The notes beneath the pieces were generated by a model. It saw nothing but the letters and a program-made list of their open reading frames with translations, was not told the DNA's origin and made no database searches. A program made the position numbers and the translations under genes. 5,284 nt of DNA from Chitinophagaceae bacterium (GTDB lineage: Bacteria > Bacteroidota > Bacteroidia > Chitinophagales > Chitinophagaceae): positions 1-5,284 of the forward strand of contig JAOQAL010000520.1 of the NCBI GenBank assembly GCA_025963615.1, written 5' to 3'. Shown in pieces: positions 1 through 5,284 of the stretch (position 1 is the first letter of the stretch; each line of letters starts with the position of its first letter).

Positions 1-1
1 A

Positions 2-997
2 AATGGAAAAGTACTTGTAAAATATATTCGACAGGTTAATGGAACAAAAACAGTACAGGAAGACAGCCTTCCTTTGTCAGAAAAAAAAAATTTGCTATTA
101 AAAGTAAGAACCGACGATCCCGGTCAATTTTTTTCGGTGCGGCTGAAAGAAAAACTGGGGGATGAAAAAAGTATCTTTAAGAATGTGCAAAAGCAATTCG
201 TTCTCTCGGATATTGAAGGAAACTTTGGCGCCTTCAGGAAATTGCTCGAAGCAAACGGAGTTATTAATAATGAATTGAACTGGACTTTTGGCAATGGCCA
301 CCTGGTACTGATTGGTGATTTTTTTGACCGTGGGGACCAGGTGACTGAAGTTCTCTGGTTCATCTATTTACTGGAAGAAAAAGCTAAAGCCGCCGGGGGG
401 TATGTGCATTTTATATTGGGCAATCATGAAATTATGAATCTTAGTAGTGATTTGCGGTATCTAAATACAAAATATACAATGAATGCCGAATTATTGCATG
501 TAAATTATGAATCACTGTATGCGGAAAATACAGAATTAGGCAAATGGCTTCGTACAAAAAATATCATGGAAAGAATTGGGGAGGTACTGTTTATACATGG
601 GGGTGTATCAGCCGATGTGAACAGGCTCGCAATGTCGGCCAAAGATGTAAACCAGTTGGCCCGGCCTTACTATGCGGATACCACCTATAACTACAAGGAT
701 CCGAGGCTAAATTTTATTTTTGGCGACCTGGGACCGTTCTGGTACCGTGGTTATTATGCAGGAAAAACAAAAGTTACAGAGCCACAGATAGACAGCATTC
801 TCGGGCAATACAATGTTCGTCATATTGTTACTGGCCACACCATTGTAGCCGATACGGTAAGTGCATGGTTTCATGGTAAATTATTCAATACGGATACACA
901 TCATGCCGAAGGGAAATCGGAAGCTTTAATGATTGAAGGAAACAGGTATTACCGCGTAAATGCGGTTGGGAATAAAGTGCCATTGACGGACAAATAG
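2..997 (+). CDS. Calcineurin-like metallophosphoesterase (5'-partial)
   Basis: Probable metal-dependent phosphatase of the calcineurin-like/PPP superfamily; its substrate cannot be told from sequence. The motifs appear in family order: SDIEGN (Asp codon at 209-211), GDFFDRG (314-334), GNHE (419-430), FIHGG (His at 596-598) and TGHT (His at 836-838), followed by a DTHH segment near 890-905. These supply the usual dinuclear metal ligands, but the first motif has Glu where the classical GDxHG motif has His. The frame has no stop back to base 2, and the 24 codons before the in-frame TTG at 74 look like genuine protein (KYIRQVNG, then a beta-rich stretch). The true start therefore lies left of the window and TTG 74 is probably internal. 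I see no signal peptide or membrane segment in the visible part. It ends in tandem stops, TAG then TAA. It converges on the beta-barrel gene. The fold is certain; the exact role is unknown. Confidence 0.9.
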   Translation, partial: NGKVLVKYIRQVNGTKTVQEDSLPLSEKKNLLLKVRTDDPGQFFSVRLKEKLGDEKSIFKNVQKQFVLSDIEGNFGAFRKLLEANGVINNELNWTFGNGHLVLIGDFFDRGDQVTEVLWFIYLLEEKAKAAGGYVHFILGNHEIMNLSSDLRYLNTKYTMNAELLHVNYESLYAENTELGKWLRTKNIMERIGEVLFIHGGVSADVNRLAMSAKDVNQLARPYYADTTYNYKDPRLNFIFGDLGPFWYRGYYAGKTKVTEPQIDSILGQYNVRHIVTGHTIVADTVSAWFHGKLFNTDTHHAEGKSEALMIEGNRYYRVNAVGNKVPLTDK

Positions 998-1099
998 TAA
1001 TCAAGGCCTGTCCTTCCCCGGTCTGCCCATTACTACACCGCTTGCCGGATGTATTTTTTATAACTTTTTGATTTCGGTATTGGCGTTGTAAAGTTCATT

Positions 1100-1125
1100 C
1101 CGGCTTTACCAGCCGGTCTGTTTTA
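1100..1125 (+). terminator. Possible weak terminator hairpin between convergent genes
   Basis: A perfect 6-bp GC-rich stem, CCGGCT (1100-1105) and AGCCGG (1111-1116), encloses a 5-nt loop and is followed on + by TCTGTTTTAT. It lies about 100 bases past the phosphoesterase stop and 41 bases from the stop of the converging beta-barrel gene. The T-tract is interrupted and there is none on the other side, so it would serve the + transcript if it works at all. The rest of 998-1156 shows nothing else I can support. Confidence 0.4.
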
Positions 1126-1156
1126 TGCGCAGCGCCCCATGTTGAAATTTTATCCA

Positions 1157-2401
1157 TTAAAACCGGTAGGTAAAAATTAATTGCTGTGAACTGATCTTTG
1201 ATTTAAGCTTAACAAAAGGTGAAAAACCATTTCCGCCTGCATAGCGGGCTTCCAGTTGCATGTTCAGAATATTGATGCCGGCGCCTGCAATCAGGGATCT
1301 TTCATATTTTTCCGGAATGTCTATAGCCGGGTAATTTTTTTCGTTTCCGGTAGTATATGTTTCATGGCTTGTATTCTTATTTACGGAAAAAAGGTAACCA
1401 TTTCCCATACCTGCGTTAATATAGGGTTTTACAGAACTTCCCGTTTCAAAAACATACCGGAGCAGGGTATTGAGTTGAAGGTAGGAGAAGGAAATGTTAA
1501 CATCAGTTGTATAGTCGTACATAAAAGTATGTGTGAAAATACGGCTGCCTGTTGCATACTTTTTGTAAATAATTTCATTAACAATATGCCAGCGGCTGTG
1601 ATTTCGTGAAAGTGCCAAATCCAGCGATACCCCTATAACAGGCGAAAGATTGCTGCTAAAGCTGCCTTTAGGCAGTGGGCCGTTTCCTTTAAACTTGAAA
1701 TGGTTGTACATCGCCCCGGCAACTATTCCAAAACGCATGAAAAAAGAATTATCCTTCTTAATTTCGGCCACTTCCACCGGGTTAACGCATTGAAGATATT
1801 GAACCATTACTTTTTTTACCTTGTCTTCTGAATAACTAAGGTTATTGATTTTTTGAACAGCTTCCGGGCAAGACGCTGCAAGGCTTGTTAGTTGTTGCTT
1901 ATAAGTTTCATTATGCCGCAGGCTTTCACTTTCTTCCACGAAAAGATATTGATCTATCAGTTCAACAGGCCTGCCATCATCCTTACTGTAATAAAGATGG
2001 CTTTTATTATGATCTTTAAAAACATAGAAATTTAATGAAGTACTTTTTATTATCTGGAGCAGGAAAACCTGTTTTTGCTCTGACAAGGGATTTAAAATGC
2101 GTGCCGCAACCACTTTAACATAATCAGCGGGTGTCATATCGATATCAACAATAAAACTCTCATACCGCTCCTGGGTGGGCAAAATATAAAAGCTGCGGAT
2201 GGAAGAAGCGTTAAAGTTCCGTTTCTCATTGGTAAAGCTTATAAAATCAATGCTGGCCGGCGTTTTCTTCCAGTCATGATAATTTACTTTTCCATGGAGA
2301 CTGTCCCCGGTGTTATTAACAATAATGGCAGGAACAAACCCTGATTGGCTCATAGCGGACATACTTATAAGGAGGCATCCTGTCAATACGTTCTTTATCA
2401 T
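1157..2401 (-). CDS. Outer-membrane beta-barrel protein with N-terminal periplasmic-type domain
   Basis: Predicted secreted outer-membrane protein of 414 residues; no specific function is recognised. Residues 1-18 form a Sec signal peptide (short basic start, hydrophobic core, likely cleavage after AMS before Gln19). Residues about 25-215 form a soluble region opening with NNTGDSLHGKVNYHDW, a pattern common at the start of Bacteroidota surface proteins of this build; it holds two cysteines (178 and 205) that could form a disulfide. From about residue 220 (FFMRFGIVAGAMYNHF) to the end, alternating hydrophobic/polar strands separated by polar turns, glycine-rich strand starts (AGMGNGYLF, AGAGINI) and a terminal TYRF match a small OMP-type beta-barrel whose last Phe would be the BAM recognition residue. 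The ATG at 2401 has an A/T-rich leader and no Shine-Dalgarno, as usual in this phylum. Related proteins are sometimes mislabelled as tRNA modification GTPase; no GTPase motif is present here. Confidence 0.85.
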   Translation of the reverse strand: MIKNVLTGCLLISMSAMSQSGFVPAIIVNNTGDSLHGKVNYHDWKKTPASIDFISFTNEKRNFNASSIRSFYILPTQERYESFIVDIDMTPADYVKVVAARILNPLSEQKQVFLLQIIKSTSLNFYVFKDHNKSHLYYSKDDGRPVELIDQYLFVEESESLRHNETYKQQLTSLAASCPEAVQKINNLSYSEDKVKKVMVQYLQCVNPVEVAEIKKDNSFFMRFGIVAGAMYNHFKFKGNGPLPKGSFSSNLSPVIGVSLDLALSRNHSRWHIVNEIIYKKYATGSRIFTHTFMYDYTTDVNISFSYLQLNTLLRYVFETGSSVKPYINAGMGNGYLFSVNKNTSHETYTTGNEKNYPAIDIPEKYERSLIAGAGINILNMQLEARYAGGNGFSPFVKLKSKISSQQLIFTYRF

Positions 2402-2650
2402 GAATAAAATTTAGTAAAAGATATACATTTAATGAAAAAAGGCCAGAAATAGTTTTCTGGTCTTATGGATGCGTAACCGAAGATTCGCCAATAGCTTCCG
2501 GTCCTGTAATCTCTGCTGAAATATAACTTTCGATTCAATCTCATCATAATGGGAAAATAAAAAGCGTAAAACCCCTTTTCTTCTCCCCGGCAAATCAAAA
2601 GCCCACTTATCAATTGTTTTAGGCAACTTGCATTCCTTAAACATAAAATT
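2402..2650. other. Divergent intergenic region
   Basis: This 249-base gap separates the start codons of the divergent beta-barrel and prohibitin-type genes and should carry both promoters. I find no clean match to the Bacteroidota promoter pattern (-33 TTG, -7 TAnnTTTG). The nearest is a one-mismatch TAACTTTC at 2524-2531 on + without a convincing -33 element. The hairpin at 2435-2464 is the only strong structure. A 71-codon frame on - (2429-2644) spans most of the gap, but I do not support it as a gene. Confidence 0.5.
2435..2464 (-). terminator. Intrinsic-terminator-like hairpin upstream of the beta-barrel gene (possible attenuator)
   Basis: Read on -, a perfect 7-bp stem CCAGAAA/TTTCTGG (2460-2454 and 2449-2443) with a 4-nt loop is followed by CC and six T (2440-2435). 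This is the form of a rho-independent terminator, and it could be lengthened by an AAG/CTT pairing below one mismatch. It sits 34 bases before the ATG of the beta-barrel gene in the same orientation. It could end a small upstream transcript or act as an attenuator in the 5' leader. On + the same bases form a longer stem (up to 11 pairs including one G-U), but no T-tract follows. Structure is seen; function is inferred. Confidence 0.5.
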
Positions 2651-3556
2651 ATGATCTGGATAATATTGGGCGCCATTCTGTTTGTGCTTTCTCTGACGGT
2701 TGTAAAAAGCAATTCTGCGACAGCAAGGTATTCAGGCGTTGGCCGCCTGGTGGCAACCGGAATAATACTATTGGGCATTATATCTTCAGGAATTAAACAA
2801 ATAGATGCCGGCGAGGTAGGAGTAAAAGTATTATTTGGAAATATACAAAAGGATGTATTGACCAGCGGCCTCCATTTCATCAATCCGTTGCTTGACATTC
2901 AGCGGCTGGATGTCAAAACGCAGAACTATACGATGAGTGGGGTATTGGATGAAGGCGGGAAAAAGGGTGATGATGCTATCCGGGTATTGACAAGTGATGG
3001 GTTGGAAGTGACGATTGACCTTACGGTTCTGTATAGGGTCGTTTCTACGGATGCGCCAAGACTACTGCGGGAAACCGGCGCTGATTACGGTGATAAAATC
3101 GTGCGCCCAATTACCCGTACAAAGATCCGTGATAATGCCGTGTATTACCAGGCAATTGAATTGTTCAGCACCAAACGGGATGAGTTTCAGCAGCGTATTT
3201 ATAAAAGCATTGAAGAAGATTTTAAAAGCCGCGGTTTAATGCTGGAGCAATTACTCGTAAGAAATATTACACTTCCTAATTCGGTGAAAGCGTCTATCGA
3301 GTCTAAGATCAACGCAGAACAGGATGCCAAGAAGATGGAGTTTGTATTGCAAAAAGAAAAACAGGAAGCGGAGCGAAAGAGGGTCGAGGCACAGGGAATC
3401 GCCGATTACCAGCGCATCATAAATACGGGTCTTACCGACCAGCAGTTGCAGTATGAACAGATCAAAGCAATGAAGGAGCTCGCCTTAAGCCAGAATGCAA
3501 AAGTAATTGTAATGGGCAAAGGGTCTACACCCGTGATACTGGATGCTAAGCAATAA
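2651..3556 (+). CDS. Prohibitin-family SPFH/Band 7 membrane protein
   Basis: A 301-residue member of the SPFH (stomatin/prohibitin/flotillin/HflKC) superfamily, closest in pattern to prohibitins. Such proteins form large membrane-anchored ring assemblies and often scaffold or modulate membrane proteases such as FtsH; that role here is inferred. Two hydrophobic segments open the protein (about residues 2-18 and 33-46). The Band 7 domain follows from about 48, with AGEVGVKVLFGNI (53-65), the prohibitin-like SGLHFINPLLDIQ (72-84) and DVKTQ (87-91), then the conserved VRNITLPNSVKASIESK (203-219) and AEQDA (222-226). Residues about 222-256 are charged and heptad-like (KEKQEAERKRVEAQG), the expected coiled-coil. 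The tail VIVMGKGSTPVIL is also typical. Length is normal and the frame intact. The ATG start is chosen because the first membrane helix begins right after it; the leader is A-rich without a Shine-Dalgarno. It stands as a single gene, with no protease or NfeD-like partner in the window. Confidence 0.94.
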   Translation: MIWIILGAILFVLSLTVVKSNSATARYSGVGRLVATGIILLGIISSGIKQIDAGEVGVKVLFGNIQKDVLTSGLHFINPLLDIQRLDVKTQNYTMSGVLDEGGKKGDDAIRVLTSDGLEVTIDLTVLYRVVSTDAPRLLRETGADYGDKIVRPITRTKIRDNAVYYQAIELFSTKRDEFQQRIYKSIEEDFKSRGLMLEQLLVRNITLPNSVKASIESKINAEQDAKKMEFVLQKEKQEAERKRVEAQGIADYQRIINTGLTDQQLQYEQIKAMKELALSQNAKVIVMGKGSTPVILDAKQ

Positions 3557-3568
3557 GGCGGGAGTCGT

Positions 3569-3689
3569 AGGGCTGCCAACCTTTAAAAGTCACTGCTCAT
3601 TTGTAAAGTCCTTGCAAAGGTTGAACAGGGTTGCCAACCCTAAAGAGATTGTTGCTCTTTGTAGACCCCTTGCGAGGGTTGGCAACCCT
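3569..3689. repeat. Two diverged tandem copies of a palindromic intergenic repeat
   Basis: Copy 1 begins at 3569 and copy 2 at 3627, a 58-base period. Ungapped, 37 of 55 aligned bases agree, better with one gap in the middle. Copy 2 is intact: AGGGTTGCCAACCCT (3627-3641) and AGGGTTGGCAACCCT (3675-3689) are perfect 15-base inverted repeats, each arm itself a palindrome around its central base. Inside lies a second stem, AAAGAG (3642-3647) with CTCTTT (3655-3660), and a possible third, CCCT/AGGG (3667-3670 with 3675-3678). Copy 1 keeps an 8-bp version, CAACCTTT (3577-3584) with AAAGGTTG (3616-3623), but has lost the outer right arm and most of the inner stem. It looks like an interspersed REP/MITE-like element or a structured RNA; no transposase is present. 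Confidence 0.75.
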
Positions 3690-3692
3690 TTT
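3675..3692 (+). terminator. Probable terminator of the prohibitin-type gene, formed by the repeat's right arm
   Basis: AGGGTT (3675-3680) and AACCCT (3684-3689) form a 6-bp stem around GGC, followed directly by TTT and, after CCGG, a very T-rich stretch (TTTTATTTTATT). This is a good rho-independent terminator shape about 120 bases past the prohibitin-type stop codon and just before the radical SAM gene, so the two genes are probably separate transcription units. The same bases could instead pair with the left arm at 3627-3641. Confidence 0.5.
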
Positions 3693-3713
3693 CCGGTTTT
3701 ATTTTATTATGAA

Positions 3714-3721
3714 TAATTTTG
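3714..3721 (+). promoter_or_regulatory. Possible Bacteroidota -7 promoter box
   Basis: TAATTTTG matches the Bacteroidota -7 consensus TAnnTTTG exactly and lies 18 bases before the TTG proposed as the radical SAM start. No clear -33 TTG element is found at the usual spacing upstream, so this is a weak call in an A/T-rich stretch. If real, transcription would begin past the earlier in-frame TTG at 3719, which favours the TTG at 3740 as the start. Confidence 0.25.
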
Positions 3722-3739
3722 CCTCTCAATCCTTTTCAT

Positions 3740-5284
3740 TTGAGTGCAACTGTTTTTTTACTGACGCCCCCTTTTACGCAACTGAATACGCCGTATCCCG
3801 CAACAGCATATTTAAAAGGTTTCCTGAACACTAAAAACATTTCATCGTTCCAGGCCGATCTTGGAATAGAAGTCATACTGGAATTATTCTGTAAACAGGG
3901 ACTAACAAAATTATTTTCTTATATAACTCCCCGTGAAAAAGAGTTTTCCGAAAATGCCAATCGCATCCTTGATTTGCAGGAAGATTATATCCATACGATG
4001 GATGCCGTGATATTGTTTTTGCAGGGAAAAAATCCGACCCTGGCACACCGCATTTGCAAAAGAGATTTTCTGCCGGAGGCCAACCGCTTTGCACAGCTGG
4101 ATGACATGAATTGGGCTTTTGGTTCTGTGGGCATACAGGATAAAGCAAAACACCTGGCCACCATGTACCTGGAAGACTTATCTGATCTTATAAAGGAATG
4201 CGTCGACGATCATTTTGGGTTCAGCCGCTATGCTGAAAAACTGGGCAGGTCAGCAAATAGTTTTGATGAATTGTATGAAAGTCTTCAAAAAGATTATACC
4301 TATATCGACGGCATCCTGGTTAATATCCTGCAACAGCGGATGGCAACAGTGCAACCGGGGCTGGTTGCCATTTCAATTCCATTCCCGGGCAACTTATATG
4401 CAGGATTGCGTTGCGGCCAATGGATAAAAAAGAATTACCCGGCTGTAAAGGTGGTCATGGGAGGTGGGTTTGCCAATACGGAACTTCGTTCATTATCGGA
4501 TGCCCGTGTATTTGAGTTTTTTGATTTTATCACGCTCGATGATGGTGAAGCGCCGCTTGAAAATTTAATTGCCTATACGGAAGGAAAAAAGACCATTACA
4601 GACCTGAAGCGCACATTTACTTTACTTGATGGCAATCCAACTTACATTGATAATAAAAGTTGCCGTGATTATAAACAGGCAGAAACCGGGACCCCGGATT
4701 ACAACGATCTTTTACTGGACAACTATATTTCCGCCATTGAAGTAGTAAACCCTATGCACCGGCTATGGAGTGACGGCAGATGGAATAAACTCACGATGGC
4801 ACATGGATGCTATTGGGGAAAATGTACTTTTTGTGATATTTCGCTAGACTATATAAAAATTTATGAACCCGTTGCCGCATCATTGCTTTGCGACAGGATG
4901 GAGCAACTGATTGCACAAACAGGAGAGAATGGTTTTCATTTTGTGGACGAGGCCGCGCCGCCGTCTTTAATGCGGGCGCTGGCCATAGAGATAATAAGAA
5001 GGAAGTTGACCGTATCCTGGTGGACGAATGTGCGTTTTGAAAAAAGTTTTACCCGGGATCTTTGTTTGCTGTTGAAAGCTTCTGGTTGTATTGCTATTTC
5101 CGGTGGCCTTGAGGTAGCTTCCGACCGGCTGCTGGATCTTATTCAAAAAGGTATAACCGTAGCGAAGGTAGCCAGCGTAACAAAAAATTTTACGCAGGCA
5201 GGTATCATGGTGCATGCGTACCTGATGTATGGGTTTCCTACTCAAACAATACAGGAAACAATAGATTCTTTGGAAATGGTCAGG
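3740..5284 (+). CDS. B12-binding-domain radical SAM protein (3'-partial, TTG start)
   Basis: A cobalamin-dependent (class B type) radical SAM enzyme; reaction and substrate unknown. At least 515 codons are open to the right edge, with no stop. Counting from TTG 3740: residues about 4-27 (VFLLTPPF, NTPYPATAYLKGFL) form the N-terminal strand and lead-in typical of B12-binding radical SAM proteins. A Rossmann-like B12 region further on has GLVAISIPFPGN, VKVVMGGGF and FDFITLDDGEAPLENL. It lacks the DxHxxG motif, so any cobalamin would be bound without the lower His ligand. The radical SAM domain begins near 350 with the cluster motif GCYWGKCTFC (Cys 357, 362, 365; codons at 4808, 4823, 4832), then FHFVDEAAPP, SGGLEVASDRLL and YLMYGFPTQT, all normal landmarks of the fold. 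No ATG or GTG occurs in this frame between the upstream TGA at 3710 and the conserved N-terminus; TTG 3740 (LSATVFLLTPP) is preferred over TTG 3719. A frameshift at the seven-T run 3753-3759, joining the ATG at 3709, is the alternative. Confidence 0.88.
   Translation, partial: MSATVFLLTPPFTQLNTPYPATAYLKGFLNTKNISSFQADLGIEVILELFCKQGLTKLFSYITPREKEFSENANRILDLQEDYIHTMDAVILFLQGKNPTLAHRICKRDFLPEANRFAQLDDMNWAFGSVGIQDKAKHLATMYLEDLSDLIKECVDDHFGFSRYAEKLGRSANSFDELYESLQKDYTYIDGILVNILQQRMATVQPGLVAISIPFPGNLYAGLRCGQWIKKNYPAVKVVMGGGFANTELRSLSDARVFEFFDFITLDDGEAPLENLIAYTEGKKTITDLKRTFTLLDGNPTYIDNKSCRDYKQAETGTPDYNDLLLDNYISAIEVVNPMHRLWSDGRWNKLTMAHGCYWGKCTFCDISLDYIKIYEPVAASLLCDRMEQLIAQTGENGFHFVDEAAPPSLMRALAIEIIRRKLTVSWWTNVRFEKSFTRDLCLLLKASGCIAISGGLEVASDRLLDLIQKGITVAKVASVTKNFTQAGIMVHAYLMYGFPTQTIQETIDSLEMVR

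Noticed and set aside
1017..1075. CCGG pair followed by T-rich sequence (TATTTTTTATAAC) as a second terminator after the phosphoesterase.
   Set aside because: Only four self-complementary bases pair across a long loop; too weak to call.
1256..1609. A 117-codon + frame inside the beta-barrel gene.
   Set aside because: It is antisense to the barrel-coding strand, with no family resemblance and low-complexity Cys/Ile/Phe-rich translation typical of a shadow frame.
2375..2401. Lipobox-like LTGC at residues 6-9 of the beta-barrel protein, suggesting a lipoprotein.
   Set aside because: Cys at residue 9 leaves too short a hydrophobic core before it, and the hydrophobic stretch continues past it to a normal AMS/Q signal peptidase I site. 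The C-terminal part is a barrel.
2429..2644. A 71-codon frame on - starting MFKECKLPKTIDKW, filling most of the divergent intergenic region.
   Set aside because: No recognisable family. Its last codons overlap the hairpin and U-tract at 2435-2464, so a transcript ended there would lose the stop codon. Its ATG lies only 6 bases from the prohibitin-type start. Kept as a possibility only if orthologous regions conserve it.
2398..2898. A 166-codon frame on - across the prohibitin-type start and the intergenic region.
   Set aside because: It is antisense to a clearly coding SPFH gene, and its sequence has no domain character.
3631..3834. A short + frame across the repeat and the radical SAM N-terminus, including the ATG at 3709.
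   Set aside because: It starts inside the palindromic repeat and ends in the conserved radical SAM region, which reads correctly in another frame. Only the part from ATG 3709 to the T run matters, as a possible alternative start after a frameshift.
3873..4427. Several short frames on both strands within the radical SAM gene.
   Set aside because: They overlap the long uninterrupted B12-binding radical SAM frame, which has all the family landmarks.

Overview
This window looks like chromosomal DNA from a member of the Bacteroidota, most likely Chitinophagaceae or a close relative. That placement is inferred from protein character: a Bacteroidota-type metallophosphoesterase, an outer-membrane beta-barrel protein with a 'GDSLHGKV' N-terminal domain, and a B12-binding radical SAM protein of a type I associate with this phylum. 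The start codons also have A/T-rich leaders without Shine-Dalgarno sequences, and base composition is moderate.

Layout from left to right: (1) a calcineurin-like metallophosphoesterase on +, whose reading frame is open to the left edge, so its 5' end is missing; (2) a short convergent intergenic gap with a small GC-rich hairpin; (3) an outer-membrane beta-barrel protein on - with a signal peptide and C-terminal Phe; (4) a 249-bp divergent intergenic region with a strong hairpin plus U-tract oriented on -, just upstream of the beta-barrel gene; (5) a complete prohibitin-type SPFH/Band 7 membrane protein on +; (6) a 183-bp intergenic region with two diverged tandem copies of a palindromic repeat, the second ending in a terminator-like hairpin; (7) a large B12-binding-domain radical SAM protein on +, starting near 3740 and running off the right edge. 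The radical SAM frame has no stop in the window but also no ATG or GTG start, so a TTG start, or a homopolymer error at a run of seven T, has to be considered.

The genes do not form an obvious operon or pathway. The phosphoesterase and the beta-barrel gene converge, the beta-barrel and prohibitin genes diverge, and the prohibitin and radical SAM genes are separated by the repeat/terminator block. No phage, IS element, CRISPR array, tRNA or rRNA is visible. The most unusual items are the structured tandem repeat, which shows a compensatory base-pair change between copies, the radical SAM enzyme with CX4CX2C spacing and an unclear start, and the possible attenuator upstream of the beta-barrel gene. 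I do not see convincing evidence for a new multi-gene system.
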